Assembly (NCBI GenBank): GCA_001464335.1
Contig: LNEV01000010.1
Location: forward strand, 106,152-170,151
Source: Rhizobiales bacterium Ga0077545
GTDB lineage: Bacteria; Pseudomonadota; Alphaproteobacteria; Rhizobiales; Methylopilaceae
Direction of reading: 5' to 3'
Length of the DNA: 64,000 nucleotides
Part shown: in pieces, positions 44,711 to 54,814 of the stretch
Position numbering within the stretch: the first letter of the stretch is position 1
How the letters are laid out: each line of letters starts with the position of its first letter
The notes under the pieces: model-generated
Told to the model about the DNA's origin: nothing
What the model saw: the letters and a program-made list of their open reading frames with translations, nothing else
The model's database searches: none
Position numbers and translations under genes: made by a program

Positions 44711-46036
44711 CTACGAGCCGCCTCTCTCCCTTCTCAGCCTCTCCCAATAGTCGAGTCGCTTGCGAATTTCGCGCTCAAAACCACGTTCGACGGGTTCGTA
44801 AAAAGTCTGACGCCCCAGTTCCTCCGGGAAATAATCCTGCCCCGAAAACGCATCCGGCGCGTCGTGGTCGTAATCGTACCCCTTGCCGTAGCCTTCCGAC
44901 TTCATGAGCTTGGTCGGCGCGTTCAATATGTGTTTCGGGGGCACGAGCGATCCGTGTTCGCGCGCCGCCGCCCGGGCCGCCTTGTAGGCGACATAGGCGG
45001 CGTTCGATTTCGGGGCGGTGGCAAGATAAATACACGCCTCCGCGATGGCGAGTTCGCCTTCCGGCGTGCCGAGATGTTCATAGGCGTCGCGCGCGGCGAT
45101 GCAGATGACGAGCGCCTGCGGATCGGCCATGCCGATGTCTTCAGAGGCCATGCGGATCAGCCGCCTGGCCAGAAAAAGCGGATCCTCTCCTGCATCAAGC
45201 ATCCGCGCGAGGTAATAGAGCGAGGCATCAGGATCGGAGCCGCGCACGGCTTTGTGCAACGCGGAAATGAGATTGTAATGGCCGTCCTGCGCCTTGTCGT
45301 AGATCGGTGCGCGGCGCTGGATGACATCCTGCACCTCGACCAGCCCGAACACTTCCCCGGGACGCGCGGCGCGCCAGAGTTCTTCGGCAAGCGTCAGCGA
45401 GGCCCGCCCGTCGCCATCGGCCATGCGGACCAGCGAGGCCCGCGCCTCTTCGTCCAATGGCAGCGGCTTCTTCTCGATCTCCTCGGCCCGCGTCAGAAGA
45501 TCGGCAATCGCTTCCTCATCGAGCGAGCGGAACACCATGACCCGCGCGCGGGACAAAAGAGCGGCGTTGAGCGCAAAGCTCGGATTTTCCGTCGTCGCGC
45601 CGACGAGCGTGATCGTGCCGTCTTCCATGAACGGCAGGAAAGCGTCCTGCTGCGCGCGGTTAAAGCGGTGGATCTCGTCGACGAAAAGAAGCGTGCCCTG
45701 GCCCGTTTCGCGCCGGGCGCGCGCCGCCTCGAAAATTTTCTTCAGGTCGGCAACGCCCGAAAAGATCGCCGAAATGGGCTCGAAGTAGAGTGACGTCTCG
45801 TGGGCAAGCAGCCGAGCCACCGTTGTTTTCCCGGTTCCCGGAGGGCCCCAGAAAATCAACGAGCCGATGCTGTCCGACCCGAGAAGACGCGTCAGCGCGC
45901 CATCCGTACCGACAAGGTGTTCCTGCCCGACCACCTCGGACAGGGTCGAAGGGCGCAGCCGGTCCGCGAGAGGCCGCGGCGCGGACTGATCGAGCCCCGC
46001 AGCCTCAAAAAGAGAAGACTGGCCCTTCGCTGCCAT
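44711..46036 (-). CDS. rarA: RarA (MgsA), replication-associated recombination ATPase
   Basis: The 441-residue AAA+ protein has Walker A GPPGTGKTT at residues 64-72, Walker B LLFVDEIHRFN, and C-terminal RarA signature sequences (YDHDAPDAFSGQDYFPE). RarA acts at stalled replication forks. It starts one base from the Do protease stop, so the two may share a transcript. Confidence 0.95.
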   Translation of the reverse strand: MAAKGQSSLFEAAGLDQSAPRPLADRLRPSTLSEVVGQEHLVGTDGALTRLLGSDSIGSLIFWGPPGTGKTTVARLLAHETSLYFEPISAIFSGVADLKKIFEAARARRETGQGTLLFVDEIHRFNRAQQDAFLPFMEDGTITLVGATTENPSFALNAALLSRARVMVFRSLDEEAIADLLTRAEEIEKKPLPLDEEARASLVRMADGDGRASLTLAEELWRAARPGEVFGLVEVQDVIQRRAPIYDKAQDGHYNLISALHKAVRGSDPDASLYYLARMLDAGEDPLFLARRLIRMASEDIGMADPQALVICIAARDAYEHLGTPEGELAIAEACIYLATAPKSNAAYVAYKAARAAAREHGSLVPPKHILNAPTKLMKSEGYGKGYDYDHDAPDAFSGQDYFPEELGRQTFYEPVERGFEREIRKRLDYWERLRRERGGS

Positions 46037-47466
46037 TACAGCCGGAACATGCGCGTCTGGACCTGACCGTTGCGCTGGATGGTGACCTTCCAGAGCCGCT
46101 CCATGGCAGCGTTGACCTTTGCGAGGTCTTCAACGGCTTCGATCTTCACATCGTTCAGCATCAGCACGCGATCACCCCGTTCAAGCCCGAGCCGCGCCGC
46201 GATCGAACCGCGCTCGATGTCGAGCACGAGAACGCCGCGCGGCGGACCGTCGAGACCGATCTCCTCGGCAACGGCGGGCGATAGGTTGACGACTTTCGCG
46301 CCGGTGAAGGGCCCGTTGCCGGCGATGACCTGCTCATTGCGCGGAACCGTTTCCGGCGCAGGCTCTGTCTTCAGCGTGGCGCGCAATGTCTTGCCGTCGC
46401 GCAGCACATCGAGCCGGGCGGTCGAGCCCAGCTTGCGGATGGTGAGCTGATAGCTCAGGGCCGTCGGATCCTCGAGGGGACGGCCGTCGATGGACGTAAT
46501 GACATCGCCCGCCTTGAGGCCTGCCGTTTCAGCCGGCGAGGCAGGCACGACGTCGGCGACAAGCGCGCCGGTCGGGCGCTCAAGTCCCATGGCTTCGGCG
46601 ATCTCGCGCGTCACTGTCTGGAGTTCCGCGCCGAGCCAGGGCCGACGCACGACCTTATCTCCCGCACGCGCCGCATCGACTACAAGCTTTACGATGGACG
46701 ACGGAACGGCAAAGCCGATGCCGTCCGAGCCGCCGCCTTTCGTGAAGATGGACGTGTTGATGCCGACGAGTTCGCCCTGCATGTCGATGAGAGCGCCGCC
46801 CGAATTGCCCTGATTGATCGCGGCGTCCGTCTGCAGATAGACGGCCTGCTCGCCGCCTTTCTTCTGAACGCGGCGCACGGCGGAAATGATGCCCTGCGAG
46901 ACGGACTGCCCGAGACCGAACGGATTGCCGATGGCAAGAACGATGTCGCCGACCTCGATCTGTTCGACATCGGCCAGAGGCACGACCGGGAACGTATCCT
47001 TGGCCTCGCGGATTTTCAGGACCGCAATATCGGAAACTGCATCCGTCAGCACGATGTCGGCATCGTACTCGCGCTGATCGACCAGTGACACGCGCACATC
47101 CGTCATGCCGGCGATGACATGATTGTTCGTAACGACAATGCCCTCCTGCCCGACAAGGACGCCCGAGCCGAGGGAGCGCTGCATCCGCTCGCGTGGCATG
47201 GAAGGCGCCTGACCGCCGAACAGTTCGGCAAAAAGCGGATCATCGAACGGAAAGCCCCGTGCGCGCTGAGAGGTCACGACACGCGACGCGTAAACGTTCA
47301 CGACCGCAGCTGAGACCTGCTTGACCAGGGGCGCATAGGACAGCTGGACTTCGGCCTGACTTGCCGGCGGGGTGCGGAGCTGGGCCGAGGTCGGAACGGC
47401 CAGAAGGCACACCGAGGAAAGAGCCGCCAGAATACGTATCATCGCAAAAGACCTCATGAACCTCAT
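46036..47466 (-). CDS. Do-family (DegP/DegQ-like) periplasmic serine protease
   Basis: The 476-residue protein has a signal peptide (residues 1-28, VPTSAQ) and a trypsin-like domain with the triad H116 (TNNHVIAG), D146 (SDIAVLK) and S222 (GNSGGALID). Two PDZ domains follow (VPASPAETAGLKAGDVI, and SIAARLGLERGDRVL). It degrades or refolds misfolded periplasmic proteins. A CTATAA -10-like box lies at about 47483-47488 on the minus strand, without a good -35. Confidence 0.92.
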   Translation of the reverse strand: MRFMRSFAMIRILAALSSVCLLAVPTSAQLRTPPASQAEVQLSYAPLVKQVSAAVVNVYASRVVTSQRARGFPFDDPLFAELFGGQAPSMPRERMQRSLGSGVLVGQEGIVVTNNHVIAGMTDVRVSLVDQREYDADIVLTDAVSDIAVLKIREAKDTFPVVPLADVEQIEVGDIVLAIGNPFGLGQSVSQGIISAVRRVQKKGGEQAVYLQTDAAINQGNSGGALIDMQGELVGINTSIFTKGGGSDGIGFAVPSSIVKLVVDAARAGDKVVRRPWLGAELQTVTREIAEAMGLERPTGALVADVVPASPAETAGLKAGDVITSIDGRPLEDPTALSYQLTIRKLGSTARLDVLRDGKTLRATLKTEPAPETVPRNEQVIAGNGPFTGAKVVNLSPAVAEEIGLDGPPRGVLVLDIERGSIAARLGLERGDRVLMLNDVKIEAVEDLAKVNAAMERLWKVTIQRNGQVQTRMFRL

Positions 47467-47574
47467 CCCAACCTAGTGCGACTTATAGCGTGTCCCTTTC
47501 GGGATTGAAGCCGCTCGTGCCCGCGTTCCCGCCCTGTGCTAGGTCTTGACCTTCTTTCTCTGGAGAACATCCCC

Positions 47575-48135
47575 GTGACGACCTGGATCCTTCTCGGCAT
47601 CATTGCCCTCGTTCTTCTGAGCGGCATCGGAATCTACAACCGGCTAGTGTCCTTGCGGCAGGTGACCAATCAGGCCTGGTCCGATGTCGATGTGCAGCTC
47701 AAGCAGCGCTACGATCTTATTCCCAATCTTGTCGAGACCGTGAAGGGCTATGCTGCGCACGAGAAGGACACGCTCGACGCTGTCATCAATGCGCGGAACG
47801 TAGCCATTTCCGCCTCCGGGCCGGCCGAAGCCGCCGCTGCGGAAAACCAGCTCTCCGGGGCTCTGCGGCAGCTATTCGCGCTTTCCGAAGCCTATCCCGA
47901 TCTGAAGGCCAATCAGAATTTTCTGGCCTTGCAGACCGAACTTGCCGATGTCGAAAACAAGATCGCGGCAGCGCGGCGCTTCTTCAACAACGCCGTGCAG
48001 GAATACAATGCGGCGACCGAGCAGTTCCCGGCCGTGCTGTTTGCCCGCTCACTCGGCTTCCAGCCCCGCACCTTCTTCGAGGTGCCGGAAACCGAGCGGG
48101 TTGCCATCCAGGCGGCGCCGAAAGTCGGTTTCTGA
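47575..48135 (+). CDS. lemA: LemA family protein
   Basis: The 186-residue product from GTG 47575 (MTTWILLGIIALVLL) has one N-terminal membrane helix and the LemA coiled-coil core: NRLVSLRQVTNQAWSDVDVQ, LIPNLVETVKGYAAHEK, and the conserved ENKIAAARRFFNNAVQEYN. GGAG lies nine bases upstream; the longer frame from 47536 is less likely. LemA proteins associate with membrane proteases; a protease gene follows 17 bases downstream. Confidence 0.9.
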   Translation: MTTWILLGIIALVLLSGIGIYNRLVSLRQVTNQAWSDVDVQLKQRYDLIPNLVETVKGYAAHEKDTLDAVINARNVAISASGPAEAAAAENQLSGALRQLFALSEAYPDLKANQNFLALQTELADVENKIAAARRFFNNAVQEYNAATEQFPAVLFARSLGFQPRTFFEVPETERVAIQAAPKVGF

Positions 48136-48152
48136 AACCGGGCTGCTGAGCC

Positions 48153-49280
48153 ATGCAGGCGATCGGTCTCAAGACCCATATCTGGAACAATGCGCTGAAG
48201 ACGGTTCTCCTTCTTCTTGGCTTTCCGTTCCTCATTCTGATCGTCTGTTACGGCTTCACGCTGCTCTGGATCGGCTTTTTCGAGAGCCCGGATGTGTTTG
48301 GCGGGCTCGGGCGCGGGCTGGAGCTTCTGCCCGTCGCCTTGCCTATCGCCCTTGTCATTTCGGGTGCTTGGCTCGCCTTCTCGTTCTTCGCCCATCAATG
48401 GATGATCGACAAACTGGTCGGCGCCAAAAAGATCGAGCGCGGAAGCGAACCGCGGCTTTACAACATGGTCGAGAACCTCGCCCTGTCACGCGGGCTTCCC
48501 GTCCCGTCCATACGGATTGTCGAGAGCTCCGCTTTGAACGCCTATGCGAGCGGCGTCCGCAAAGAGCATTACACGATCACCGTAACGCGCGGTCTTGTTG
48601 AGGAGCTCGACGACGCGGAACTTGAAGCGGTTCTTGCACATGAAATGACGCACATCATCAACGGAGATGTTCGTCTTATCGTCGTTGCCGCGGTGTTTGC
48701 CGGGCTCATTTCGCTGGTCGGAGACGTCATGACGCGCGGTTTCGGACGCGGCGGTGCGCGAACGACCGCACGTGTCGGCAGCAGATCCTCCAGCAATGGC
48801 CGCAAAGGCGGAGGCGGCTTCATCCTCATCCTGATCGCCGTCGTCATTTTCATCATCGCACGCCTTGTGGCGATGGCCTTGCGCCTCGCCATTTCGCGGC
48901 GGCGTGAATACATGGCCGATGCGGGTGCAGTGGAGCTGACGAAAAATCCCGACGCCATGATCCGTGCCCTCCGGAAGATCGAAGGCCGGGCCGATCTTGG
49001 CAATATTCCCGGGCAGGTCGAGGCGCTGTTCATTGAATCGGGATCGAGCGGATTCTGGGCGACCCATCCGTCCATTGACGAACGCTGCGCCGCTCTCGTG
49101 CGCTATGCCGGGGGGCGCGATCCCGGTCCTCTACCGATCGCTACGCCGGATGAAAGTTCCCGGCAGGATGAGGGGCTCTTGCAGAGCGCACGCGATGTGG
49201 AGACCTATGCCGATAGGAACGAGCGCGAAGCCCGCCCGCACTCTCTGCCCGGCGGCACTCAGCCTCTTCCCCTTCCCTGA
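48153..49280 (+). CDS. HtpX-like membrane zinc metalloprotease (M48)
   Basis: The 375-residue protein has N-terminal membrane helices (residues 18-42 and 60-82), the zinc motif HEMTH at residues 163-167 and the third ligand in RREYMADAGAVELT near residue 250, with more helices between. It degrades damaged membrane proteins. It is longer than E. coli HtpX (about 293) owing to a C-terminal polar tail. Pairing with lemA is a common arrangement. Confidence 0.88.
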   Translation: MQAIGLKTHIWNNALKTVLLLLGFPFLILIVCYGFTLLWIGFFESPDVFGGLGRGLELLPVALPIALVISGAWLAFSFFAHQWMIDKLVGAKKIERGSEPRLYNMVENLALSRGLPVPSIRIVESSALNAYASGVRKEHYTITVTRGLVEELDDAELEAVLAHEMTHIINGDVRLIVVAAVFAGLISLVGDVMTRGFGRGGARTTARVGSRSSSNGRKGGGGFILILIAVVIFIIARLVAMALRLAISRRREYMADAGAVELTKNPDAMIRALRKIEGRADLGNIPGQVEALFIESGSSGFWATHPSIDERCAALVRYAGGRDPGPLPIATPDESSRQDEGLLQSARDVETYADRNEREARPHSLPGGTQPLPLP

Positions 49281-49322
49281 AGACGGCCACCGATCGTCAG
49301 ACCCGCAACGCGCAGGACAAAC

Positions 49323-49350
49323 AAAAAGGCGGCCCGGAGGCCGCCCTTTT
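49323..49350. terminator. Bidirectional terminator between the HtpX-like gene and rplQ
   Basis: Stem GGCGGCC (49328-49334) with GGCCGCC (49339-49345) has an A run on the left and T run on the right (one bulged C), so it can end both convergent transcripts: lemA-htpX and the ribosomal superoperon. Confidence 0.85.
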
Positions 49351-49370
49351 AAAGTGTTCGGAAGAGCCTA

Positions 49371-49790
49371 TCAGGCCGCGACTTCCTGCTGCTCATCGGC
49401 ACGGGCACGGTCAACGGCGCCCTTGGCGTCCACGTCGCGATCGACCAACTCGATGACTGCGATCGCCGCGTTGTCGCCGTGGCGGAAGCCCGCCTTGATG
49501 ATTCGGGTGTAGCCGCCATTGCGTTCCGCGTAGCGCGGGCCGACGACCTCGAACAGCTTCTTGACCGCGTCCAGGCTGCGCAGTTCCGCAATGGCCTGAC
49601 GGCGGGCATGAAGGCCCCCGCGCTTGCCGAGCGTGATCAGCTTCTCGACGACCGGGCGAAGATCCTTCGCCTTCGGCAGCGTCGTGACGATCTGCTCATG
49701 CTCAAGCAGCGAGATGACGAGGTTCTGGAACATCGCCTTACGGTGGCTCTGCGTCCGGTTAAACCGGCGGCCGCGCTTGCCGTGATTCAT
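49371..49790 (-). CDS. rplQ: Ribosomal protein L17
   Basis: The 139-residue protein has the L17 N-terminus [20 protein letters not shown] and the [17 protein letters not shown] segment. It is a core large-subunit protein placed at the end of the alpha operon, directly after rpoA. It is about 12 residues longer than the E. coli protein at the C-terminus. Confidence 0.97.
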   Translation of the reverse strand: MNHGKRGRRFNRTQSHRKAMFQNLVISLLEHEQIVTTLPKAKDLRPVVEKLITLGKRGGLHARRQAIAELRSLDAVKKLFEVVGPRYAERNGGYTRIIKAGFRHGDNAAIAVIELVDRDVDAKGAVDRARADEQQEVAA

Positions 49791-49819
49791 TTCAGTCTCT
49801 CCTCACGCTCTGCGCGCGC

Positions 49820-50845
49820 TCAATAGTGTTCTTCGAAACGCTTGGCCAGCTCTTCAATGTTCTCAGGCGGCCAGCCGGTGACTTCCATGCCGAGATGCAG
49901 ACCCATCTGGGCCAGCACTTCCTTGATCTCGTTCAGCGACTTGCGGCCGAAGTTCGGGGTGCGAAGCATTTCCGCTTCCGTCTTCTGCACGAGATCACCG
50001 ATATAGACGATGTTCTCGTTCTTCAGGCAGTTTGCCGAACGCACCGAAAGCTCGAGCTCGTCCACCTTCTTGAGGAAGGCCGGGTTGAACGCCAGCTCCG
50101 GAATGGCGGTGCGCTCTTCGGCCTTCTTCGGCTCTTCGAAGTTCACGAACACTTCGAGCTGGTCCTGCAGGATGCGGGCCGAATAGGCCAGCGCGTCCTC
50201 GGGCGAGATCGAACCGTCGGTCTCGATGGTCAGCGTGAGCTTGTCGTAGTCGAGGATCTGGCCCTCGCGGGTGTTCTCGACCTTGTACGAAACCTTGCGG
50301 ACCGGCGAATAGAGGCTGTCGACCGGAATGAGGCCGATCGGCGCGTCCTCGGCACGGTTGCGGTCGGCGGGGACATAACCCTTGCCGGTATCGACCGTGA
50401 ACTCCATGCGGATATCGGCACCCTGATCGAGCGTGCAGAGCACGAGCTCGGGGTTCAGGATCGCAACGTCGCCCGTTACCTGGATATCGCCGGCGGTCAC
50501 CTGCCCGGGACCCTGCTTACGCAGTGTCATCCGCTTCGGGCCCTCGCCCTGCATGCGGATGGCGACGTCCTTGATGTTGAGAATGATGTCGGTGACGTCT
50601 TCACGAACTCCCGCGATCGACGAGAACTCGTGGAGAACGCCATCGATCTGCACCGAGGTGACAGCGGCGCCCTGGAGCGAGGACAGCAGAACGCGACGCA
50701 GCGCATTGCCAAGAGTTACGCCGAAGCCGCGCTCGAGCGGCTCGGCGACGACGGTCGTGAAACGCTGCGAATCGCGGCCCGGAGTAACGTCGAGCTTGTT
50801 CGGCTTGATGAGGTCTTGCCAGTTCTTCTGGATCACGACGGGCAC
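49820..50845 (-). CDS. rpoA: RNA polymerase alpha subunit
   Basis: The 341-residue protein has the alpha N-terminal assembly domain ([19 protein letters not shown], then [17 protein letters not shown]) and the C-terminal DNA/activator-binding domain ([29 protein letters not shown]). It nucleates RNA polymerase assembly. It lies between rpsK and rplQ, the normal alpha-operon position; rpsD is not part of this operon here. Confidence 0.98.
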   Translation of the reverse strand: MPVVIQKNWQDLIKPNKLDVTPGRDSQRFTTVVAEPLERGFGVTLGNALRRVLLSSLQGAAVTSVQIDGVLHEFSSIAGVREDVTDIILNIKDVAIRMQGEGPKRMTLRKQGPGQVTAGDIQVTGDVAILNPELVLCTLDQGADIRMEFTVDTGKGYVPADRNRAEDAPIGLIPVDSLYSPVRKVSYKVENTREGQILDYDKLTLTIETDGSISPEDALAYSARILQDQLEVFVNFEEPKKAEERTAIPELAFNPAFLKKVDELELSVRSANCLKNENIVYIGDLVQKTEAEMLRTPNFGRKSLNEIKEVLAQMGLHLGMEVTGWPPENIEELAKRFEEHY

Positions 50846-50888
50846 CTTCTAAGAGCATGTGGCGCGGCATCCTTGCGGACGCCGAAAA

Positions 50889-50907
50889 GGCGGGCTCTCC
50901 ACCCGCC
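50889..50907. repeat. Short hairpin in the rpoA-rpsK spacer
   Basis: GGCGGG (50889-50894) and CCCGCC (50902-50907) form a 6-base stem in the 76-base gap. Similar GC-rich palindromes recur in other gaps of this operon. There is no U tract, so it may stabilise or process mRNA rather than end it. Confidence 0.45.
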
Positions 50908-50921
50908 TACGCAAAAACAAA

Positions 50922-51311
50922 TCAGACGCGGCGGCGCTTGCGCGGCCGGCAGCCATTGTGCGGAATCGGCGTCACATCGCGAATCGAGGTGACGGTGAAT
51001 CCGGACGCCTGGAGCGCACGAAGCGCCGATTCACGGCCCGAACCGGGACCGCGCACCTCAACCTCAAGGGTTCGCATGCCATGCTCCGCAGCCTTCTTGG
51101 CAGCGTCTTCGGCGGCGACCTGGGCGGCATAAGGGGTCGATTTACGCGAGCCCTTGAAACCCATCGTGCCGGCCGACGACCAGGACACCGTATTGCCCTG
51201 AACGTCCGTGATGGTGATCATGGTGTTGTTGAAGGTCGCGTTCACATGCGCGACGCCAGAAACAATGTTCTTACGTTCGCGGCGACGGACGCGTTGTACT
51301 TCCTTGGCCAT
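50922..51311 (-). CDS. rpsK: Ribosomal protein S11
   Basis: The 129-residue protein has the S11 pattern [18 protein letters not shown] and the C-terminal [18 protein letters not shown]. It contacts the platform of the small subunit. It sits between rpsM and rpoA as expected. Confidence 0.98.
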   Translation of the reverse strand: MAKEVQRVRRRERKNIVSGVAHVNATFNNTMITITDVQGNTVSWSSAGTMGFKGSRKSTPYAAQVAAEDAAKKAAEHGMRTLEVEVRGPGSGRESALRALQASGFTVTSIRDVTPIPHNGCRPRKRRRV

Positions 51312-51455
51312 ATCTCTTTCCTTCAGTCCTTCAAGCGCGCCCGTAATGCCAGACGCTGGGGATTAGGTAATCACGGGCAAAGGCCCGTACATTTTCGTTA
51401 TTAACTCCCGGAAAAAATCCGAAAGAGCCATCGCGGGCATAATGCCCGCTCTGGA
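51312..51455. repeat. rpsM-rpsK spacer with two GC-rich hairpins
   Basis: Two palindromes occur: ACGGGC (51373-51378) with GCCCGT (51383-51388), and GCGGGCAT (51433-51440) with ATGCCCGC (51442-51449). The second lies just past the rpsM stop and is nearly the same as a sequence just past the rplF stop (55962-56003), over about 42 bases including the last lysine codons. Confidence 0.6.
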
Positions 51456-51824
51456 TTACTTCTTCTTGCCGGCGATCGCCTTCGGCTTACCCTTGCGGGT
51501 GCGGGCGTTCGTGTGCGTACGCTGGCCGCGAACCGGCAGGCCGCGGCGGTGGCGCAAACCACGGTAGCTGCCGAGATCCATCAGGCGCTTGATGTTCATC
51601 GCGGTGTCGCGACGAAGATCGCCTTCCACCAGATGGTTCTGGTCGATGGTCTCACGGATCTGCAGGACTTCGGCGTCCGTCAGCTGATTCACGCGGCGCT
51701 CGGCCGGGATGCCGACCGAGTCGGTGATCTCCTGGGCCTTCTTCTGGCCGATGCCATGAATATACTGCAGAGCGATGACCACGCGTTTGTTGGTCGGAAT
51801 GTTCACACCAGCGATGCGCGCCAC
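51456..51824 (-). CDS. rpsM: Ribosomal protein S13
   Basis: The 122-residue protein starts [20 protein letters not shown] and ends in the basic tail [13 protein letters not shown]; the [19 protein letters not shown] segment is the S13 signature. It is the first gene of the alpha-operon portion, preceded by its own promoter and a leader of about 130 bases. Confidence 0.98.
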   Translation of the reverse strand: MARIAGVNIPTNKRVVIALQYIHGIGQKKAQEITDSVGIPAERRVNQLTDAEVLQIRETIDQNHLVEGDLRRDTAMNIKRLMDLGSYRGLRHRRGLPVRGQRTHTNARTRKGKPKAIAGKKK

Positions 51825-51862
51825 TGTCGTCTCCCAAACGGCCCTTCGGCCTCAAAATGCCT

Positions 51863-51877
51863 GGCAGCAAAGCTGCC
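51863..51877 (-). other. Hairpin in the rpsM leader
   Basis: GGCAGC (51863-51868) and GCTGCC (51872-51877) form a perfect 6-base stem in the transcribed leader upstream of rpsM. It may take part in leader control or be an attenuator-like element; no U tract follows on the minus strand. Confidence 0.4.
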
Positions 51878-51963
51878 TTTCAAAACGGGCCGGACAAAAC
51901 AAAACAATGCCGGACCCAAATGGAACCGGCACCGAAACAAGCTTTCGGCTGTCAAGTGCCGGG

Positions 51964-51992
51964 ATATAGGAGGTTTGCCCTCCCGAAGTCAA
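51964..51992 (-). promoter_or_regulatory. RpoD-type promoter for rpsM-rpsK-rpoA-rplQ
   Basis: On the minus strand TTGACT (plus 51987-51992) is followed after exactly 17 bases by CTATAT (plus 51964-51969), matching the rhizobial vegetative consensus CTTGAC/CTATAT very well. The -35 overlaps the adk stop codon. Transcription should begin near 51957, giving a leader of about 133 bases before rpsM. Confidence 0.75.
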
Positions 51993-52582
51993 CCTTTCGC
52001 GGTCGCCTTTCCGACGCCAAGGGCGTCTTCGATCGACCGGGATACCTCATCGATTCCCTTCATCCCGTCCACGGTCTTCAACAGAGCCTTGGAACGGAAG
52101 TGGTCCACAAGCGGAGCGGTCTGCTCCTTGTAGACCGCAAGACGTTTTTTCAGCGCGTCGGCATTGTCATCGGCGCGCGGGCCGCCGGGGGTTTCCCCTG
52201 CCCTTTTTTCGATGCGCGACAACAGGATACCTTCATCGACTTTAATCTCGATGACGGCATCAAGCTTGAGGCCCTTCTGCTTGAGCATCGCATCCAGCGC
52301 CTCGGCCTGGCCGACCGTGCGCGGGAAGCCATCGAGGATGAAGCCGTTCTTGGCGTCAGCCTTCTCGATGCGGTCATTGATGATGCCGACAACCACATCG
52401 TCGGGGACAAGCTCGCCCGCATCCATGATCGCCTTGGCCTTGAGGCCGATCTCAGTGCCGGCCGCAACCGCCGCACGCAGCATGTCGCCTGTGGAGAGCT
52501 GAACGATCTCATGTCGCTCAACAAGCCGCTGGGCCTGAGTGCCCTTGCCAGCGCCAGGAGGTCCGAGGAGAATCAGTCTCAT
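51989..52582 (-). CDS. adk: Adenylate kinase, short-LID form
   Basis: The 197-residue protein has the P-loop [14 protein letters not shown] near residue 7, the [14 protein letters not shown] motif near residue 85, and [17 protein letters not shown] where the long zinc-type LID would be; the LID is short. It equilibrates ATP, ADP and AMP. The start overlaps the secY stop by four bases. Confidence 0.96.
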   Translation of the reverse strand: MRLILLGPPGAGKGTQAQRLVERHEIVQLSTGDMLRAAVAAGTEIGLKAKAIMDAGELVPDDVVVGIINDRIEKADAKNGFILDGFPRTVGQAEALDAMLKQKGLKLDAVIEIKVDEGILLSRIEKRAGETPGGPRADDNADALKKRLAVYKEQTAPLVDHFRSKALLKTVDGMKGIDEVSRSIEDALGVGKATAKG

Positions 52583-53913
52583 CGACGCGGCCCCCTCAGC
52601 TTGGCCTTCTTGATGAGGCCCTCATACTGAGCCGCATAGAGATGCCCCTGAACCTGCGCCACCGTGTCCATCGTCACCGAAACCACGATGAGAAGCGACG
52701 TGCCGCCGAAATAGAATGGCACGGCGGCATACGAAATCAGGATCTCGGGGATCAAGCAGACGATCGCGAGATATGCCGCACCGAGGACCGTGATTCGCGT
52801 CAGCACGAAATCGATGTACTCGGCGGTGCGCTCACCCGGACGGATGCCCGGAATGAAGCCGCCATACTTCTTCAGATTGTCGGCAGTCTCGGTCGGATTG
52901 AACACGATCGCCGTGTAGAAGAACGCGAAGAAAACGATGAGCCCGACATAGGTCGCCATATAGAGCGGCCGTCCATGCCCGAAATTCGTCGTAACCCAGG
53001 TCAGCCATTCAGGGCCGCCCGTGGCAATGAAGCCAGCCGCAGTCGTCGGCAGAAGGAGCAGCGAGGATGCGAAGATCGGCGGGATGACGCCCGACGTGTT
53101 GAGCTTCAACGGCAGATGCGAGGATTCCCCTCCGGACATCTGCGTCGCCGACACCTGACGCTTCGGATACTGGATCAGAATCCGGCGCTGGGCGCGCTCC
53201 ACGAAGACGATGAACGCGATGACGACAACAGCCATCACCATGATGCCGAGGATGACCACCGTCGACAGCGCGCCTTCACGACCAAGCTGCAGCATTCCGA
53301 TCAGAGCCGACGGAAGTTCGGCGACGATGCCGGCGAAGATGATCAGCGAAATGCCGTTGCCGATGCCGCGCGCAGTGATCTGCTCGCCGAGCCACATCAG
53401 GAACATCGTGCCGCCAACGAGCGTGATGACCGCAGAGACGCGGAAGAACATACCCGGTTCCATCACCACATTGGTCGCGCTCTCAAGCCCTATCGCAATG
53501 GCGTAGGCCTGAACGGTCGCAAGCAGAAGCGTGCCGTAACGCGTGTACTGGTTGATGACCTTGCGGCCTGCCTCGCCCTCTTTCTTGAGGGCCTCAAGAC
53601 GCGGAGACACCGACGTCATGAGCTGCATGATAATCGATGCCGAAATGTAGGGCATGATGTTCAGCGCGAAGATGGCCATACGACCAACCGCGCCACCCGC
53701 GAACATGTTGAACATGCCCAGGATGCCCTGGCTCTGCTGACGGAAGCTGTCCGCAAGAGCCTCAGGGTTGATGCCCGGCAGCGGAATATACGTACCGAGG
53801 CGGTAAATGATGAGCGCACCCAGCGTAAACCAGATACGCTTTTTCAGCTCGTCGGCCTTGGAAAATGCCGAGAGGTTCAGATTCGCTGCAAGCTGTTCAG
53901 CTGCCGATGCCAT
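52579..53913 (-). CDS. secY: SecY, preprotein translocase channel
   Basis: The 444-residue protein has ten membrane helices and SecY signatures: [11 protein letters not shown] early, [21 protein letters not shown] (in residues 72-93), and the loop with [13 protein letters not shown]. It is the central channel of the Sec translocon, encoded between rplO and adk in the spc operon. Confidence 0.98.
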   Translation of the reverse strand: MASAAEQLAANLNLSAFSKADELKKRIWFTLGALIIYRLGTYIPLPGINPEALADSFRQQSQGILGMFNMFAGGAVGRMAIFALNIMPYISASIIMQLMTSVSPRLEALKKEGEAGRKVINQYTRYGTLLLATVQAYAIAIGLESATNVVMEPGMFFRVSAVITLVGGTMFLMWLGEQITARGIGNGISLIIFAGIVAELPSALIGMLQLGREGALSTVVILGIMVMAVVVIAFIVFVERAQRRILIQYPKRQVSATQMSGGESSHLPLKLNTSGVIPPIFASSLLLLPTTAAGFIATGGPEWLTWVTTNFGHGRPLYMATYVGLIVFFAFFYTAIVFNPTETADNLKKYGGFIPGIRPGERTAEYIDFVLTRITVLGAAYLAIVCLIPEILISYAAVPFYFGGTSLLIVVSVTMDTVAQVQGHLYAAQYEGLIKKAKLRGPRR

Positions 53914-53958
53914 TTATCCGCCTGCTCCCGTTGGGTGAACTGTCCCGGATGGAACAGT

Positions 53959-54456
53959 TCAGGCCTTCGCCGCAGCCTCGGCCGGCGCCTTGACCGGAAC
54001 GACCTTCACCGTGCCGCCTGCCTTCTCGATCGCCGCAATGGCCGCCTTGGAGGCCGCAGCGACTTCGAAATTCGCGCCCTTTGCGGTGAAGGCGCCCTTG
54101 CCGAGCAGCTTCAGGCCTTCACGCTTCTTGGACAGAACGCCAGCAGCGACGAGCGTGTCGTTGGTGATCGTTTCCTTGAGGTCTATCTTCTTGGCGTCGA
54201 TCGCAGTCTGGAGCCGATCGAGGTTCAATTCGTTCAGTTCGACACGGAAGATATTGACGAAACCGCGCTTCGGAAGGCGGCGGTGCAGCGGCATCTGGCC
54301 GCCCTCGAAGCCCTTGATGGCGACGCCGGAGCGCGCCTTCTGGCCCTTGACACCACGGCCACCGGTCTTGCCCTTGCCCGAACCGATGCCGCGACCGACG
54401 CGCATGCGCTTCTTGGAGGAACCGGGATTGTCCTTGATCGTGTTCAGCTTGGTCAT
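53959..54456 (-). CDS. rplO: Ribosomal protein L15
   Basis: The 165-residue protein starts at ATG 54456 ([19 protein letters not shown]) with GGAG six bases upstream; a TTG two codons earlier is unlikely. The glycine-rich [20 protein letters not shown] stretch is the L15 signature. The C-terminal tail is alanine-rich. Confidence 0.97.
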   Translation of the reverse strand: MTKLNTIKDNPGSSKKRMRVGRGIGSGKGKTGGRGVKGQKARSGVAIKGFEGGQMPLHRRLPKRGFVNIFRVELNELNLDRLQTAIDAKKIDLKETITNDTLVAAGVLSKKREGLKLLGKGAFTAKGANFEVAAASKAAIAAIEKAGGTVKVVPVKAPAEAAAKA

Positions 54457-54578
54457 CTTCAACTCCGTCCGGCTCGCTAGGCGCTAGGCGCCTCACTTGA
54501 AAAAGCTTCCGCGCCGGGCTGGAAGCCTCTGTCTGGTGGAAAATCCCGGAGCAGCTCTCGCTGTCCGGGATCTTGATC

Positions 54579-54803
54579 TTACTTGGTCTCTTCGACCACA
54601 CGCACGAGGTGCGCGACCTTGGCGATCATGCCGCGGATCGCCGGGTTGTCCGGCAAGGTCTTGCGGCGTCCGATCTTGTTGAGGCCGAGCCCGATGAGGG
54701 TCTCTTCCTGATGGTGAGGACGGCGGATCGGGCTTCCGTACTGTTCGACGGTAACGCTCGGGCCGGTCTTCTTCGCGGCTTTGGCTGCGGGCTTCTTGGC
54801 CAT
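54579..54803 (-). CDS. rpmD: Ribosomal protein L30
   Basis: The 74-residue protein has the L30 core [19 protein letters not shown], then [16 protein letters not shown], and [14 protein letters not shown]. An extra lysine/alanine-rich stretch of about 15 residues precedes the core, absent from E. coli L30 (59 residues). Confidence 0.95.
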   Translation of the reverse strand: MAKKPAAKAAKKTGPSVTVEQYGSPIRRPHHQEETLIGLGLNKIGRRKTLPDNPAIRGMIAKVAHLVRVVEETK

Positions 54804-54814
54804 CTTCTGTCTCC

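Noticed and set aside
52642..54480. 612-codon open frame opposite secY and rplO
   Set aside because: Very rich in R, H and D and spans two real genes and their spacer on the other strand; a typical high-GC shadow.
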